From Pachyseris speciosa (Eukaryota > Cnidaria > Anthozoa > Scleractinia > Pachyseridae), in assembly GCA_016490735.1 (NCBI GenBank), contig JAEMWC010000623.1:125001-189000 (forward strand): a DNA stretch of 64,000 bases. Direction: 5' to 3'. Numbering within the stretch: position 1 is the stretch's first letter; each line of letters begins with the position of its first letter. The notes below the pieces were generated by a model. It saw only the letters and a list, made by a program, of their open reading frames with translations, ran no database searches and had not been told where the DNA came from. Positions 30,701 to 38,776 of the stretch are shown here, piece by piece. A program made the position numbers and the translations under genes.

Positions 30701-31354
30701 TTGAATGGACATGCCTTGATTAATAATTCATCAAACTTATTTGATGGTCAAAATGGTGAATTGACAATGCTAAATAACATTAATATGAACAGCTTTCTTA
30801 TAAGTGAGGCTAAACTTGGCGGTGATTTAAATCTGAATGGCTATAGAATTCATAATAATAGTTTGAATCTATTTCGTTCAAGCGTTACAGGTGTAATTAT
30901 GGAAACAGCTTTCGATCTCGGAGGATTTGCTCTCTATCAGCCAAAATTAGGAGGTGATCTAGATTTGAATGGGAATGGAATAATCGGTCAAATACAATAT
31001 TTAAATTGCTTTGTCAAAGCCAATCGAGGACATAATAAGAATGTTTTAAAGCCTGTATTGATAAATGGCTCTGATTTTTTAGTCATTCATAACAATAACT
31101 TTTATATTAAGAAAATGTATGTATTACAAGGAACAAAACCCGGAATATTCTACTTCAAGACAAAAGCTGAAGGTGGTAGGCCTTTGCCATTACCAGCAAC
31201 TATTTATGAACACAGACATAATACTATGAGTAGAAACATCACAACGGTCAATATCAACAAATCATTATCGAGAGGCTATTTAATCATTGATTATTCACAT
31301 CCTAATACAGGTGCATTTGATACAACATTCACACTTGAAGTGGTCATGAATTAA
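27711..31354 (+). CDS. Long collagen-stalk fibre-like protein (broken into five frames)
   Basis: Consecutive frames 27,711-28,460, 28,514-29,005, 28,987-29,265, 29,262-30,263 and 30,266-31,354 read as one protein of roughly 1,200 residues with single-base frame breaks between them. The N-terminus [11 protein letters not shown] is followed by about 14 collagen Gly-X-Y triplets ([16 protein letters not shown]...). Then come repeats of GGNKITNV..P...D.A.K.YVD type, a tail-fibre trimerisation/shaft motif, alternating with beta-rich modules such as [28 protein letters not shown] and [15 protein letters not shown] infer a trimeric virion spike or host-recognition fibre. All breaks are in short runs, and the coding similarity across them is uninterrupted. 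Confidence 0.75.
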
Positions 31355-31371
31355 TCTAAATTAATATTATA
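31351..31371 (+). promoter_or_regulatory. TCTAAA motif before the second fibre gene
   Basis: TTAATCTAAATTAATATTAT precedes the ATG at 31,372, in the same arrangement as before the first fibre and the ATPase. Confidence 0.45.
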
Positions 31372-32337
31372 ATGGGAGTTTTCAATTCTCCACAAAATCA
31401 AGACAATAAAGGTGATAAAGGTGATATAGGTCTAATTGGTCCACAAGGCCCACAGGGTCCACAAGGTGATGGATTTACATTAACACAAGATGGGCATTTT
31501 GATATTGGAGGAAATAAAATAACAAATGTTAATGAAGGAACATCGGATGATGATTGTGTAACAAAAAAACAACTGGATTTGAAGTTAGATAGAGCAGCTT
31601 TTGTTATTTCAAATTCACTGCCTGGTATACCTGTTCTTGATGGAATTTCAATTGCTTTGATACCATCTCTGCCTGTATTGACAACTGATGCTGATGATAG
31701 AGTTTCTAGTTGGCTGGATCCTGTTAATAATGTCACTTTTACACAAACTTCTAATTCGAAAAAACCATTGTTACTGAGAGATTTAGTTAAGAAAAAGTTT
31801 TTCATACGTTTCGATGGCAGTGATGACTACTTGGAGAACAGTACATTTGATGTTTCTAAAGTTGCTGGACGGAGTGGAAATACTTGTACTGTTATAATCA
31901 TTGCAAACACAAAACAAACAAAATATCAATCACAATTTCAATGGGGTAAGGGTGTTGTTAGATTTGGTGTTCATCTGCCTTGGATTGATGGAGTATGTTA
32001 TATTGATTTCGGTTCTACATTAAATGGAAGACTTGCTGTTTCTTCTTTGGCTAATCTGACGGGAAATATTGAAGTTTTTACTGTTCGAGTTGATGGTCAT
32101 AATATGGAATTTTTCAGAGGTATTTCATCAATGACACCAGTTGGAACAGGATCAATTTCAGCAACATTGACTGGTAGTGCACAAGAAATGTTTATTGGTT
32201 GTCAAGTTCATACAGATGGTTCTGCAATTAATTTTTGTGAAATGGATCTTTATGCTTTTGCTGTTTGGCAGAAATCTCTGTCTAATGATGAATTAAAAAA
32301 TATGTTCCGTTTCCTTGAAGATTATTTCGATCTTTGA
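31372..32337 (+). CDS. Second collagen-stalk fibre with LamG/concanavalin-like head
   Basis: 321 codons, intact. The start MGVFNSPQNQDN resembles the first fibre. About seven Gly-X-Y triplets follow (GDKGDIGLIGPQGPQGPQGD), then one shaft repeat (GGNKITNVNEGTSDDD), then a C-terminal beta-sandwich region (about residues 95-315). Its text is typical of LamG/concanavalin A-like lectin domains: FIRFDGSDDYLENSTF, TVIIIANTKQ, LYAFAVWQKSLSNDELKNMF. I infer a short receptor- or glycan-binding fibre paired with the long one. The shared N-terminus suggests both dock on the same vertex protein. Confidence 0.78.
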   Translation: MGVFNSPQNQDNKGDKGDIGLIGPQGPQGPQGDGFTLTQDGHFDIGGNKITNVNEGTSDDDCVTKKQLDLKLDRAAFVISNSLPGIPVLDGISIALIPSLPVLTTDADDRVSSWLDPVNNVTFTQTSNSKKPLLLRDLVKKKFFIRFDGSDDYLENSTFDVSKVAGRSGNTCTVIIIANTKQTKYQSQFQWGKGVVRFGVHLPWIDGVCYIDFGSTLNGRLAVSSLANLTGNIEVFTVRVDGHNMEFFRGISSMTPVGTGSISATLTGSAQEMFIGCQVHTDGSAINFCEMDLYAFAVWQKSLSNDELKNMFRFLEDYFDL

Positions 32338-32355
32338 ATTATGTAATCAATTATT

Positions 32356-32775
32356 ATGAAGCAGATTATAAGATTTGTACGATGGTTCATTCGGGATGCT
32401 GAACGGAAAAACCCTGGTGTTGATAAGAGGATTTTGAAATCAGCTTTGGTTTATCAGTTTCTATATCACAAACATTTCAACAAATATATTGAAGTGAGAG
32501 ATATTATCCAGGAGCATATAGGCATTGGATTAATCGGTCCCGGTGAAGGCTGCTTAACACATTTTTTGGAGCATACTCTTGGTTGGATTGATACATTACA
32601 GACACATGGTATATTACACGATGCCTTTGGTAGGTTTTATGTCAAACATGCACTTGATAGAGGATATTCTTATGCTCTACCGTCTTTCTTGACGACTAAA
32701 ATTAGTAAGTTATCACCTCTAAGTGGGCAATTGTCTGGTTTGTGGTACTGTGTGTTGAACAGAATCGTTATATAA
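32356..32775 (+). CDS. Unknown Polinton accessory protein
   Basis: 139 codons, intact, in the same transcription block, starting 18 bp after the fibre stop and ending 9 bp before the next start. The N-terminus is basic and helical (MKQIIRFVRWFIRDAERKNP). The middle contains HIGIGLIGPGEGCLTHFLEH and the C-terminus YALPSFLTTKISKLSPLSGQ. There is no transmembrane segment or motif I recognise. Tight spacing argues it is a real gene. Confidence 0.6.
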   Translation: MKQIIRFVRWFIRDAERKNPGVDKRILKSALVYQFLYHKHFNKYIEVRDIIQEHIGIGLIGPGEGCLTHFLEHTLGWIDTLQTHGILHDAFGRFYVKHALDRGYSYALPSFLTTKISKLSPLSGQLSGLWYCVLNRIVI

Positions 32776-32784
32776 GCATATTGT

Positions 32785-33270
32785 ATGAAAGAGCGAAAAA
32801 GCATATTCAGCTGGAACCATATTTCAGGTGAATTAACAGAAGATCAGGTAAATGAATTAAAAGCCTATTACCACACATATCACAGAAAGTGTTGGGCTCA
32901 TAAACAGGCTGTTAAACGGTTCAAAAAATGGAAATTACTGGGGAATTCCTTGTCCATCATCTTTGCAACTGGCGGTCTTGCCGCAAGTATTTCGACTGGT
33001 GGTGTTAGTTTAGTTGCCATCAGTACAGTATCACTTTTAATACAAGGTTGGATGAAACACAAGAACCTTGACATGAAAATACAGAATTGTACATATGCTT
33101 ATCAAAGCTACCAGCATCTTCTCAATACAATAAAAGAAACCATGAGAAGCGGTAATTTTGATAATTCCAGCATACACAATACAATGAAGAACATAGACGA
33201 TTATGTTGTTGATAATAGTCCAATTATTGATAAGTACCTACTGAAATATGATGAAAAATTCACTGTTTGA
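32785..33270 (+). CDS. SLATT-like two-helix membrane protein
   Basis: 161 codons, intact. A charged N-terminal helix (VNELKAYYHTYHRKCWAHKQ) is followed by two adjacent hydrophobic helices at about residues 54-70 and 72-92 (LLGNSLSIIFATGGLAASI; STGGVSLVAISTVSLLIQGW), then a helical cytosolic-type tail (YAYQSYQHLLNTIKETM). Helix-hairpin plus helical tail resembles SLATT-domain proteins, known in bacteria as predicted pore-forming effectors. Here it could be a holin-like or membrane-remodelling egress factor; that is inference. Its last 11 bp overlap the convergent gene. Confidence 0.55.
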   Translation: MKERKSIFSWNHISGELTEDQVNELKAYYHTYHRKCWAHKQAVKRFKKWKLLGNSLSIIFATGGLAASISTGGVSLVAISTVSLLIQGWMKHKNLDMKIQNCTYAYQSYQHLLNTIKETMRSGNFDNSSIHNTMKNIDDYVVDNSPIIDKYLLKYDEKFTV

Positions 33271-33943
33271 TAATACGAATAATCTTATCAAATATTAACA
33301 ATAGAATCTCAACCCAATATTGATTATAAAATTTCAGTGTTTTCTTTGAGTTGGTTAATATGATATACTCATAAGGCAGATCCATCATCATAAACAATTG
33401 TTTCAGAATGAATTTGGTGTTTATCATTCTTTTACGATTCTTATTCACCGAAGGGATGATAGTGTCTATCTCCTTGAATATTCTTAATATTTTACCCTTA
33501 TCTTTTACTGAAATTTGAAATCTATTCTTGCAACATATACCATTTATCACATTTTCAATATGGTACTTCCGATGATATATAGATTTCCGCTTTATTTTAT
33601 ACATATTATTATGAAAGTCAACGTACTCCTTACAATAATCATAACCATGGACTGAACCACAATTTGTACAAACATTTTCACCATTGTCATTAATCATTTT
33701 CTGATTATCACAACATGGTTCATTTTTGACACTATGTTCTGCTATCTTCTGATCACATAAAGGACATATTAGATATTTTTCTACTTCAACAAAATATTCG
33801 TGAATATCTGGATTACAAAAATCATTTACCATCTGGCTACCTGATCCAATATTTTTCTGACTTAGGCCATTTACCATCTGGCTACCTGACCTGATTTGAG
33901 AGGGCTTTTCCAAGGCCCGGAGATTTCTTTCTTCATTCTCCAT
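33260..33943 (-). CDS. VLTF3-like zinc-ribbon transcription factor candidate
   Basis: 227 codons, intact. Residues 1-41 are encoded by the right TIR and are identical to the start of the DNA polymerase. Two Cys clusters follow: LICPLCDQKIAEHS (about 57-70) and ENVCTNCGSVHGYDYC (about 88-103). The Arg/His-rich motif RKSIYHRKYHIENVI (about 119-133) then resembles the Y.R..H core of poxvirus/giant-virus VLTF3-type late transcription factors. The C-terminus is helical. I infer late transcription control. It converges on the SLATT-like gene with an 11-bp overlap. Confidence 0.6.
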   Translation of the reverse strand: MENEERNLRALEKPSQIRSGSQMVNGLSQKNIGSGSQMVNDFCNPDIHEYFVEVEKYLICPLCDQKIAEHSVKNEPCCDNQKMINDNGENVCTNCGSVHGYDYCKEYVDFHNNMYKIKRKSIYHRKYHIENVINGICCKNRFQISVKDKGKILRIFKEIDTIIPSVNKNRKRMINTKFILKQLFMMMDLPYEYIILTNSKKTLKFYNQYWVEILLLIFDKIIRIIKQ

Positions 33944-34350
33944 AATAACCTATAGCGACATTTCTTTAAGTGTTTTTTATATCATAAAGTACTTAAATAG
34001 AAATTTTTGATCTTGGAAAATGGGAAAATGCCGTTCTGCCTGAATACTGCTCATATATACTAATCATCGCTTAGAATGTTGAAATTAGCTGTTTCTCAAC
34101 GAATACTGTTGATTTATAACTCAAGTACTATTTTTCCGAGAAAGTTACGTATGGTAATTTTCCGAGAAATTGACCTTGGAAAATGCGCTAGCTCATACAT
34201 GATGTGTGAATTATGAAAAATTTGACCTTGGAAAATTTGACCTTGACCTTGGGAATTTTGGTGACCTTGACCTTGGCAAAAAGTGTGCTGTTTTGAAAAA
34301 TTGCACAATTTTATGGAAAACGTGCTAGATCACCCATGTACTATACTACT
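33821..34350 (-). repeat. Polinton right TIR (530 bp)
   Basis: Inverse copy of 14,998-15,576, lacking the 51-bp segment present on the left. It holds the first 41 codons and upstream region of the VLTF3-like gene, and the YCAAGGTCA cluster, with one copy mutated (GATCTTGG near 34,010). Confidence 0.95.
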
Positions 34351-34356
34351 TTCGCT
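34351..34356. repeat. Polinton target-site duplication (right)
   Basis: TTCGCT, identical to 14,992-14,997. Confidence 0.95.
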
Positions 34357-34730
34357 CAATTCAGTTTACAGTCAATACTTGCCGAAATAGATATTACAAT
34401 TTACTAACTCGTCGATGCGCAGCAACGTTGTTTTACTTAAAACGGACATCACTTCTGGTTTTTGTTCTCTTGTTGCCGTTAAGGTTACATTTGTTGTTTC
34501 TAGCTGCAAGAAGTTCAACATTTTTATTACAGTTTAAGAAACCTTTGCAGTTTGTTGAAAGTTTTTTTAAGTTGTTTTATGCGACTGATTGAAGGTTTAG
34601 CGTTCTTTCCTTGGATGAAAATATGAAGAAAAGAAAAGAAATTCCAGTTTTTTGGCATTAGGATATACATTAGTCACTTGTTCCTGGCTTATAGTTTCTG
34701 TCTTCTTCTTCGCCTTAGTTCCTCTGGCAA

Positions 34731-34958
34731 AATCGATATTTTCGATATAAATTGATGGAAATCGATTGAAATCGAACTGTAATTACGAAAATCGATAAAA
34801 TCGATCAAAATCGATAAAATCGATCAAAATCGATAATCACAAAAAACTCTGTTATCGATTATTATCGATTTCCGATATTAATCGATTAATTAGTATCGAA
34901 AAATATCGATTACGATCGATTTTATCGAGTATCGAAATTATCGATTTGTAACGTCCTG
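34731..34958. repeat. Right ATCGAT word array
   Basis: More than 20 copies of ATCGAT, ATCGATA and near variants, ending in the exact inverse of the left terminus. The 64-91 codon frames crossing it are repeat artefacts. Confidence 0.8.
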
Positions 34959-34965
34959 CAAAAAT
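34959..34965. repeat. Target-site duplication (right) of the ATCGAT element
   Basis: CAAAAAT, identical to 14,667-14,673. Confidence 0.75.
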
Positions 34966-35982
34966 TTGAATACAGACATAACAAAATATCCTCTTATTTG
35001 CATATGGTGACGAAACGCACATTCTGTGAGCCAAAGTTTGTTCAAAATTATTTTGCTCGAAGTACAGCAGCTCAGAACGAAGACAAAATGAGTGAAGTAT
35101 ATTTTGTAGAGGCTGTCGAAGATTCAAAATCTTTTGACAACTGAAAATTGTCGGAGGCGCATTTCACAGGAGGTGATTATCTTTATTTCTCACCGCGTTA
35201 TGCTTGATTGAACATATGGCACCATGAACATTTGTTTACCTTTATTTAGCATTCGAATACGTGAAAACATAAAGTGTCAGCGAATGAAAACGAAATTTTT
35301 ACACAGCAACCACGAAGAGCATATGAGGGTTCCTAGAACGGGTGTCTAAATCATTCCCTCGGGGCGTCTCAATGCTCGGGAATACGCTATTCTTATCAGA
35401 TAAAACAAGTTTTAATTGCCTTTTGTAATGAACAAATTAGTGATCCCGGTACACGAACACGAGTTTCACGAAAGTCAGAACAACCTAATAGTGACCGAAA
35501 GCTTTTTGAATATCAGACAAATACAGAACAGAATAAAATTTGCTTGTCCCTTGAATGTACTTGACGAATAAGAGCATTCTTAACGACCATTTAACGAATG
35601 CATGAAGGCGCCTGCCGAACTTCAGACGACCGGAAATCGATTACAAATTTTCCATTGTTTACGCCTGACATCCTGATTGCCCAATCATCGCGATAGCTCT
35701 CCACAAGCTAAAAAGTATTGTTAATAATAACAGTGACGATGATTATTATGATGATGGTGATGATATTGATCTTGTTAAAATTTATGAAAGATTGAAAAAC
35801 TCATGTTTATGCAAGAAACACAGTCTTAAGCCTATTCGAACCCATCAGCCATGTGTTTGGAGGGACTTTAAACTGATAATTTCAGAACATACTGTTTAGA
35901 AACAAACAGGTGTTAAACAGTAGTATGGTATGTGTATTCGTAGGAGCTGACACAGGAATTTCTCTGAAGAAAAATTAAGCCC
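34966..35982. other. Intergenic DNA
   Basis: No supported gene. A GAT-rich stretch lies at about 35,735-35,770. Confidence 0.4.
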
Positions 35983-36143
35983 GCCGCACACGTGAGGAAA
36001 CAGCTGAGCAAAATGCCTCGCGAGGCCGATGGCTCAACCGTTTCCTTACGTGTGCGGCGAAATTTGGTGAGATTTTCGCCTCGCAAGGCCATGAGATCAA
36101 TGATATTGATCTCACGGCCTCGCGAGGCGAAAATCTCACCAAA
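35983..36143. repeat. Two adjacent CG-rich hairpins
   Basis: Hairpin 1 (35,983-36,058): CGCCGCACACGTGAGGAAAC pairs with GTTTCCTTACGTGTGCGGCG around a loop containing CCTCGCGAGG. Hairpin 2 (36,063-36,143): TTTGGTGAGATTTTCGCCTC pairs with its inverse around GATCAATGATATTGATC. The two share the word CCTCGCGAGGC, so they are likely related foldback (MITE-like) units. Confidence 0.65.
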
Positions 36144-36469
36144 ATGAACTGACTGACTGGCTGGCTGGCTGGCTGATGAACTGACTGACTAGACTGCGAG
36201 TAGTCTCTAATTTCGGCTATGAATTGTGGGGCGGGCGAAAGACAAGCGCGCGCGAAGTTTCGAGGAGACGAGACGCGAGGGGAACGCCAAAAATTAGAGA
36301 CTATAGACAAGGCCGGGGAGTTTGACCTTTCACGGCCGAGTGATTTCGAAGTGCAAATTTCATATCGTTTTCCAAGCCAGTAAAGCGCAACCAGTAAGAT
36401 TCCTTCTCTTGGCTTCCTGTCACTTGCTCCTGTCATCAATAAACTGCGAGAGATGATTAACGCCAGAAG

Positions 36470-36690
36470 ACGATTAACACCAGAAGCAGCAGGCTTGGTG
36501 AGTAGGATGGCATGATCGACTAGGTCGAACGATTTTCGAAAGTCTACAAATACTATGTGCACACCTTCGGATTTACAGTCAAGATCTGTCAGATCTGTGG
36601 CGTTGAACTAGTCCTGCGTAGTGCATGCAAGGGCTGTGACGGTGGATCTGCCTCGGAGAAACGCGTGTTGGTTGTCGTTATGGTGTGAAA
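36470..36690 (-). pseudogene. LINE reverse transcriptase fragment
   Basis: The minus strand reads QHAFLRGRSTVTALACTTQD, a stop, then VHIVFVDFRKSFDLVDHAIL. These are RT domain motifs of a non-LTR retrotransposon (the FxDFxKAFDxVDH block contains the first catalytic Asp). One in-frame stop and loss of similarity after about 36,480 show it is a dead remnant. Confidence 0.75.
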
Positions 36691-37333
36691 TAGGGCTGAT
36701 CCGTTTTGACCATTTTGGTCTGGAAAAAAAAATTGAATTCTGTATGTTTTTTAGAAGAAGCTACTTCTTCATCTTAAGACGATAAGACCATCAACAAAAG
36801 CCCTTATTTTTTGTCTTTTAATTATGTTTACGCCAACTGTGTACGTGAAATAGATCTGAAATAGGGTAGGGAAAATCGCAGATTTTGGTCTGAAATAGGG
36901 TAAGGATTTCAGGAAGCAGGCCGCACACCCCCACTCAATTTTTCTGGGAGAACCCCCGGGTTCGAAGTCTACCAGTGAGTTTTCACTGATCGCGTGCGTG
37001 AGGTTTTAAACACATGGCGCGTTCCCCTTCTACAAATTCTGCCACCTCAAAAACAATTAGACTGGAGTCGTCAACGGAAAAGAAGGCCGAAGCGAGAAAA
37101 GCGAGGAGATCCATAAATCGCCCTGATCGCTCAGAAATCGAAGAATTAGTGGTCTTGAATGGAATTGAAAAACCCCGGGTGAAAAACCTCTTGTCAAAGT
37201 GGTGTAATCTGTACCGAATCAATGTTGTTATGAGTGTTGACAGCGGCTTGTGTACTGTTGACAGATTTTAAGAAAGAGCCAATGAGAGTTTTGCGCTTGG
37301 AATGTACGCGCTTAATTCACACTCCTTGGCTTT
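36691..37333. other. Inner part of the inverted repeat
   Basis: Contains an 85-codon plus-strand frame (37,014-37,271) with charged text (STEKKAEARKARRSINRPDR) and possible SAP/coiled-coil character. I cannot identify it and do not call it a gene. Confidence 0.3.
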
Positions 37334-37452
37334 GTCTGCAGTCTCTAATGTTTGGCGCTCCCTTCGCGTCGCGCCTCCTCGCAACTTCGCGCGCGCTTGT
37401 CTTTCGCCCGCCCCACAATCTATCGCCGAAATTAGAGAATACTCGCAGTCTA

Positions 37453-37677
37453 CTGACTGACTGACTGACTGACTGATGAACTGACTGGCTGGCTGGCTGG
37501 CTGACTGATTAATTGGCTGGCTGGCTGACTAATGAACAGACTGACTGACTGACTGATGAACTGACTGGCTGGCTAACTGATGAACTGACTGGCTGGCTGG
37601 CTGACTGATGAACTGACTGGCTGACTGACTGACTGACTGATGAACTGACTTCTGAGGGATGAACTGACTGAATAACT

Positions 37678-37708
<31 letters not shown>

Positions 37709-37895
37709 TGACTGGCTGACTGACTGATGAACTGGATGAATAACTGACTGGCTGGCTGATGAACTGACTGATGAACTGACTGATAAACTGACTGACTGAC
37801 TGACAGATGAACTGACTGGTTGGTGGGCTGACTCGAGAGATGACTGGCCTCAGCTGTAGTCGATTGGTGGGATGACTGGCTGGCTGTGTGGTGAG
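37453..37895. repeat. GACT/GGCT tetranucleotide array with GATGAACT interruptions
   Basis: About 440 bp of CTGACTGGCTGGCTG-type repeats, periodically interrupted by GATGAACTGACT. A smaller related array lies at 36,148-36,190. The minus-strand Ser/Gln-rich frame here (QSVHQPASQ...) is an artefact of the repeat. Confidence 0.9.
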
Positions 37896-38759
37896 TCACA
37901 GTATACCATGCCAGAGGAGTTCAATGAAACTTAAGAATGTGTCGCGCTTATTCGCCGCTTTCGAAGTTGAATTAAACTAGACTTTGTGTCGCGCCAGCTC
38001 GCCGTGTTAGGCCCCATGAGCTGAATTTTATCTGTATGAAAACATGAACATGCAAAAAATCGTTTTGAGATTGCTTTGCGTGTGAAGTTGTTCAGTGATT
38101 GTGGTTTTAGATTGCTGTGAATGGATTTTTGTCGAGTATTAAGTTGCCACGCTATTACGGGATTGTTTTGCTGTGAATCAATTTTCCTCGTACTACTACG
38201 TTGTTACGCTATTACGGCATACTACGTCGTTTTGGCAGTGAATGTTTAATTTTGTTGAACTACAGCTGTACTACATTGTTACGCTATTCAAGGGACAGTT
38301 AAGAATGGTATGTTTTTTCTGTTATTCTAAAATCTGGAGAGAGCCAGTTAAAAGCTAGACTAGCAGTGAAAAGAGACGGAGAGAACCATTTAGCTTACAA
38401 ATTAGGGAGAAGATCGCTCTTATTACGTTATTACGGGGAATAAGCGGAAGAACGTAAAATCGCGCTTTAACGGGCAGCATATGACTCACAGACAAGCTGA
38501 CTGTTTGAGAGAGACAAACTGACAGGCTGGCTAACTGGAGGCTGGACTGAACAACTCACTGAATACATGACATGGTTGGGTAGCCGGCCATCTTGCTGAC
38601 ACAGCAAGCTGGCTGTCTGCCTGGTTGGCTCAGTGGTAGGCAGATATTAACTAGCTGATTGACTCACTCAGTGGTATGCTGACTTGTGAACTGATTGCTT
38701 GATTTAAAACCGGAAATAAATGCTAAATTGAACATTTCCATGTATTCACAGGCCTTTAG
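37896..38759. other. Intergenic DNA with scattered CTGACTGG words
   Basis: No gene seen. Sparse GGCTGGCT/GACTGACT words at 38,500-38,700 suggest a decayed edge of the tetranucleotide array. Confidence 0.4.
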
Positions 38760-38776
38760 CCCTAAGGATTTTTTTA

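Larger units (their letters stand above)
14998..34350. mobile_element. Full-length Polinton (Maverick / adintovirus-like) element
   Basis: The element is 19,353 bp, begins AGTAGTATAGTAC and ends with the inverse, and has long TIRs and a perfect 6-bp target duplication. It encodes the family hallmarks: protein-primed-type DNA polymerase B, retroviral-type integrase with chromodomain, adenain-like protease, packaging ATPase and two capsid candidates. It also has VP1u-like phospholipase, fibres and accessory genes. Gene blocks run plus (15.4-19.3 kb), minus (19.4-27.0 kb), plus (27.0-33.3 kb), minus (33.3-33.9 kb). TIR similarity and the intact duplication indicate a recent insertion, although many genes carry one-base frame breaks. 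Confidence 0.97.
14674..34958. mobile_element. Word-array TIR transposon (ATCGAT type), host of the Polinton
   Basis: The left end begins CAGGACGTTACAAATCGAT (14,674-14,692) and the right end is its exact inverse (34,940-34,958). Both ends then run into degenerate arrays of ATCGAT and ATCGATA: 14,684-14,792 on the left and 34,731-34,940 on the right. A 7-bp duplication (CAAAAAT) flanks it. Without the nested Polinton it would be about 930 bp with no coding capacity, so it is probably non-autonomous. A 7-8 bp duplication is usual for several cut-and-paste superfamilies, but I cannot assign one. Confidence 0.75.
36190..37452. repeat. Inverted repeat of about 120 bp around a LINE scrap
   Basis: The left arm (36,190-36,308) and right arm (37,334-37,452) are inverse copies with scattered mismatches. 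Shared words include GTGGGGCGGGCGAAAGACAA and GCGCGCGCGAAG. Tetranucleotide GACT/GGCT arrays lie outside both arms in the same, not inverted, orientation. The interior carries a LINE fragment on the minus strand. Confidence 0.65.

Noticed and set aside
34852..35127. 91-codon minus-strand gene
   Set aside because: Half of the frame is the ATCGAT array and no family is recognisable.
37450..37800. Repeated CTGATGA words as hammerhead ribozyme cores
   Set aside because: They are part of the tetranucleotide array and lack stem II and the GAAA core.
37573..37899. Ser/Gln-rich minus-strand frame
   Set aside because: It is a translation of the GACT/GGCT tetranucleotide array.
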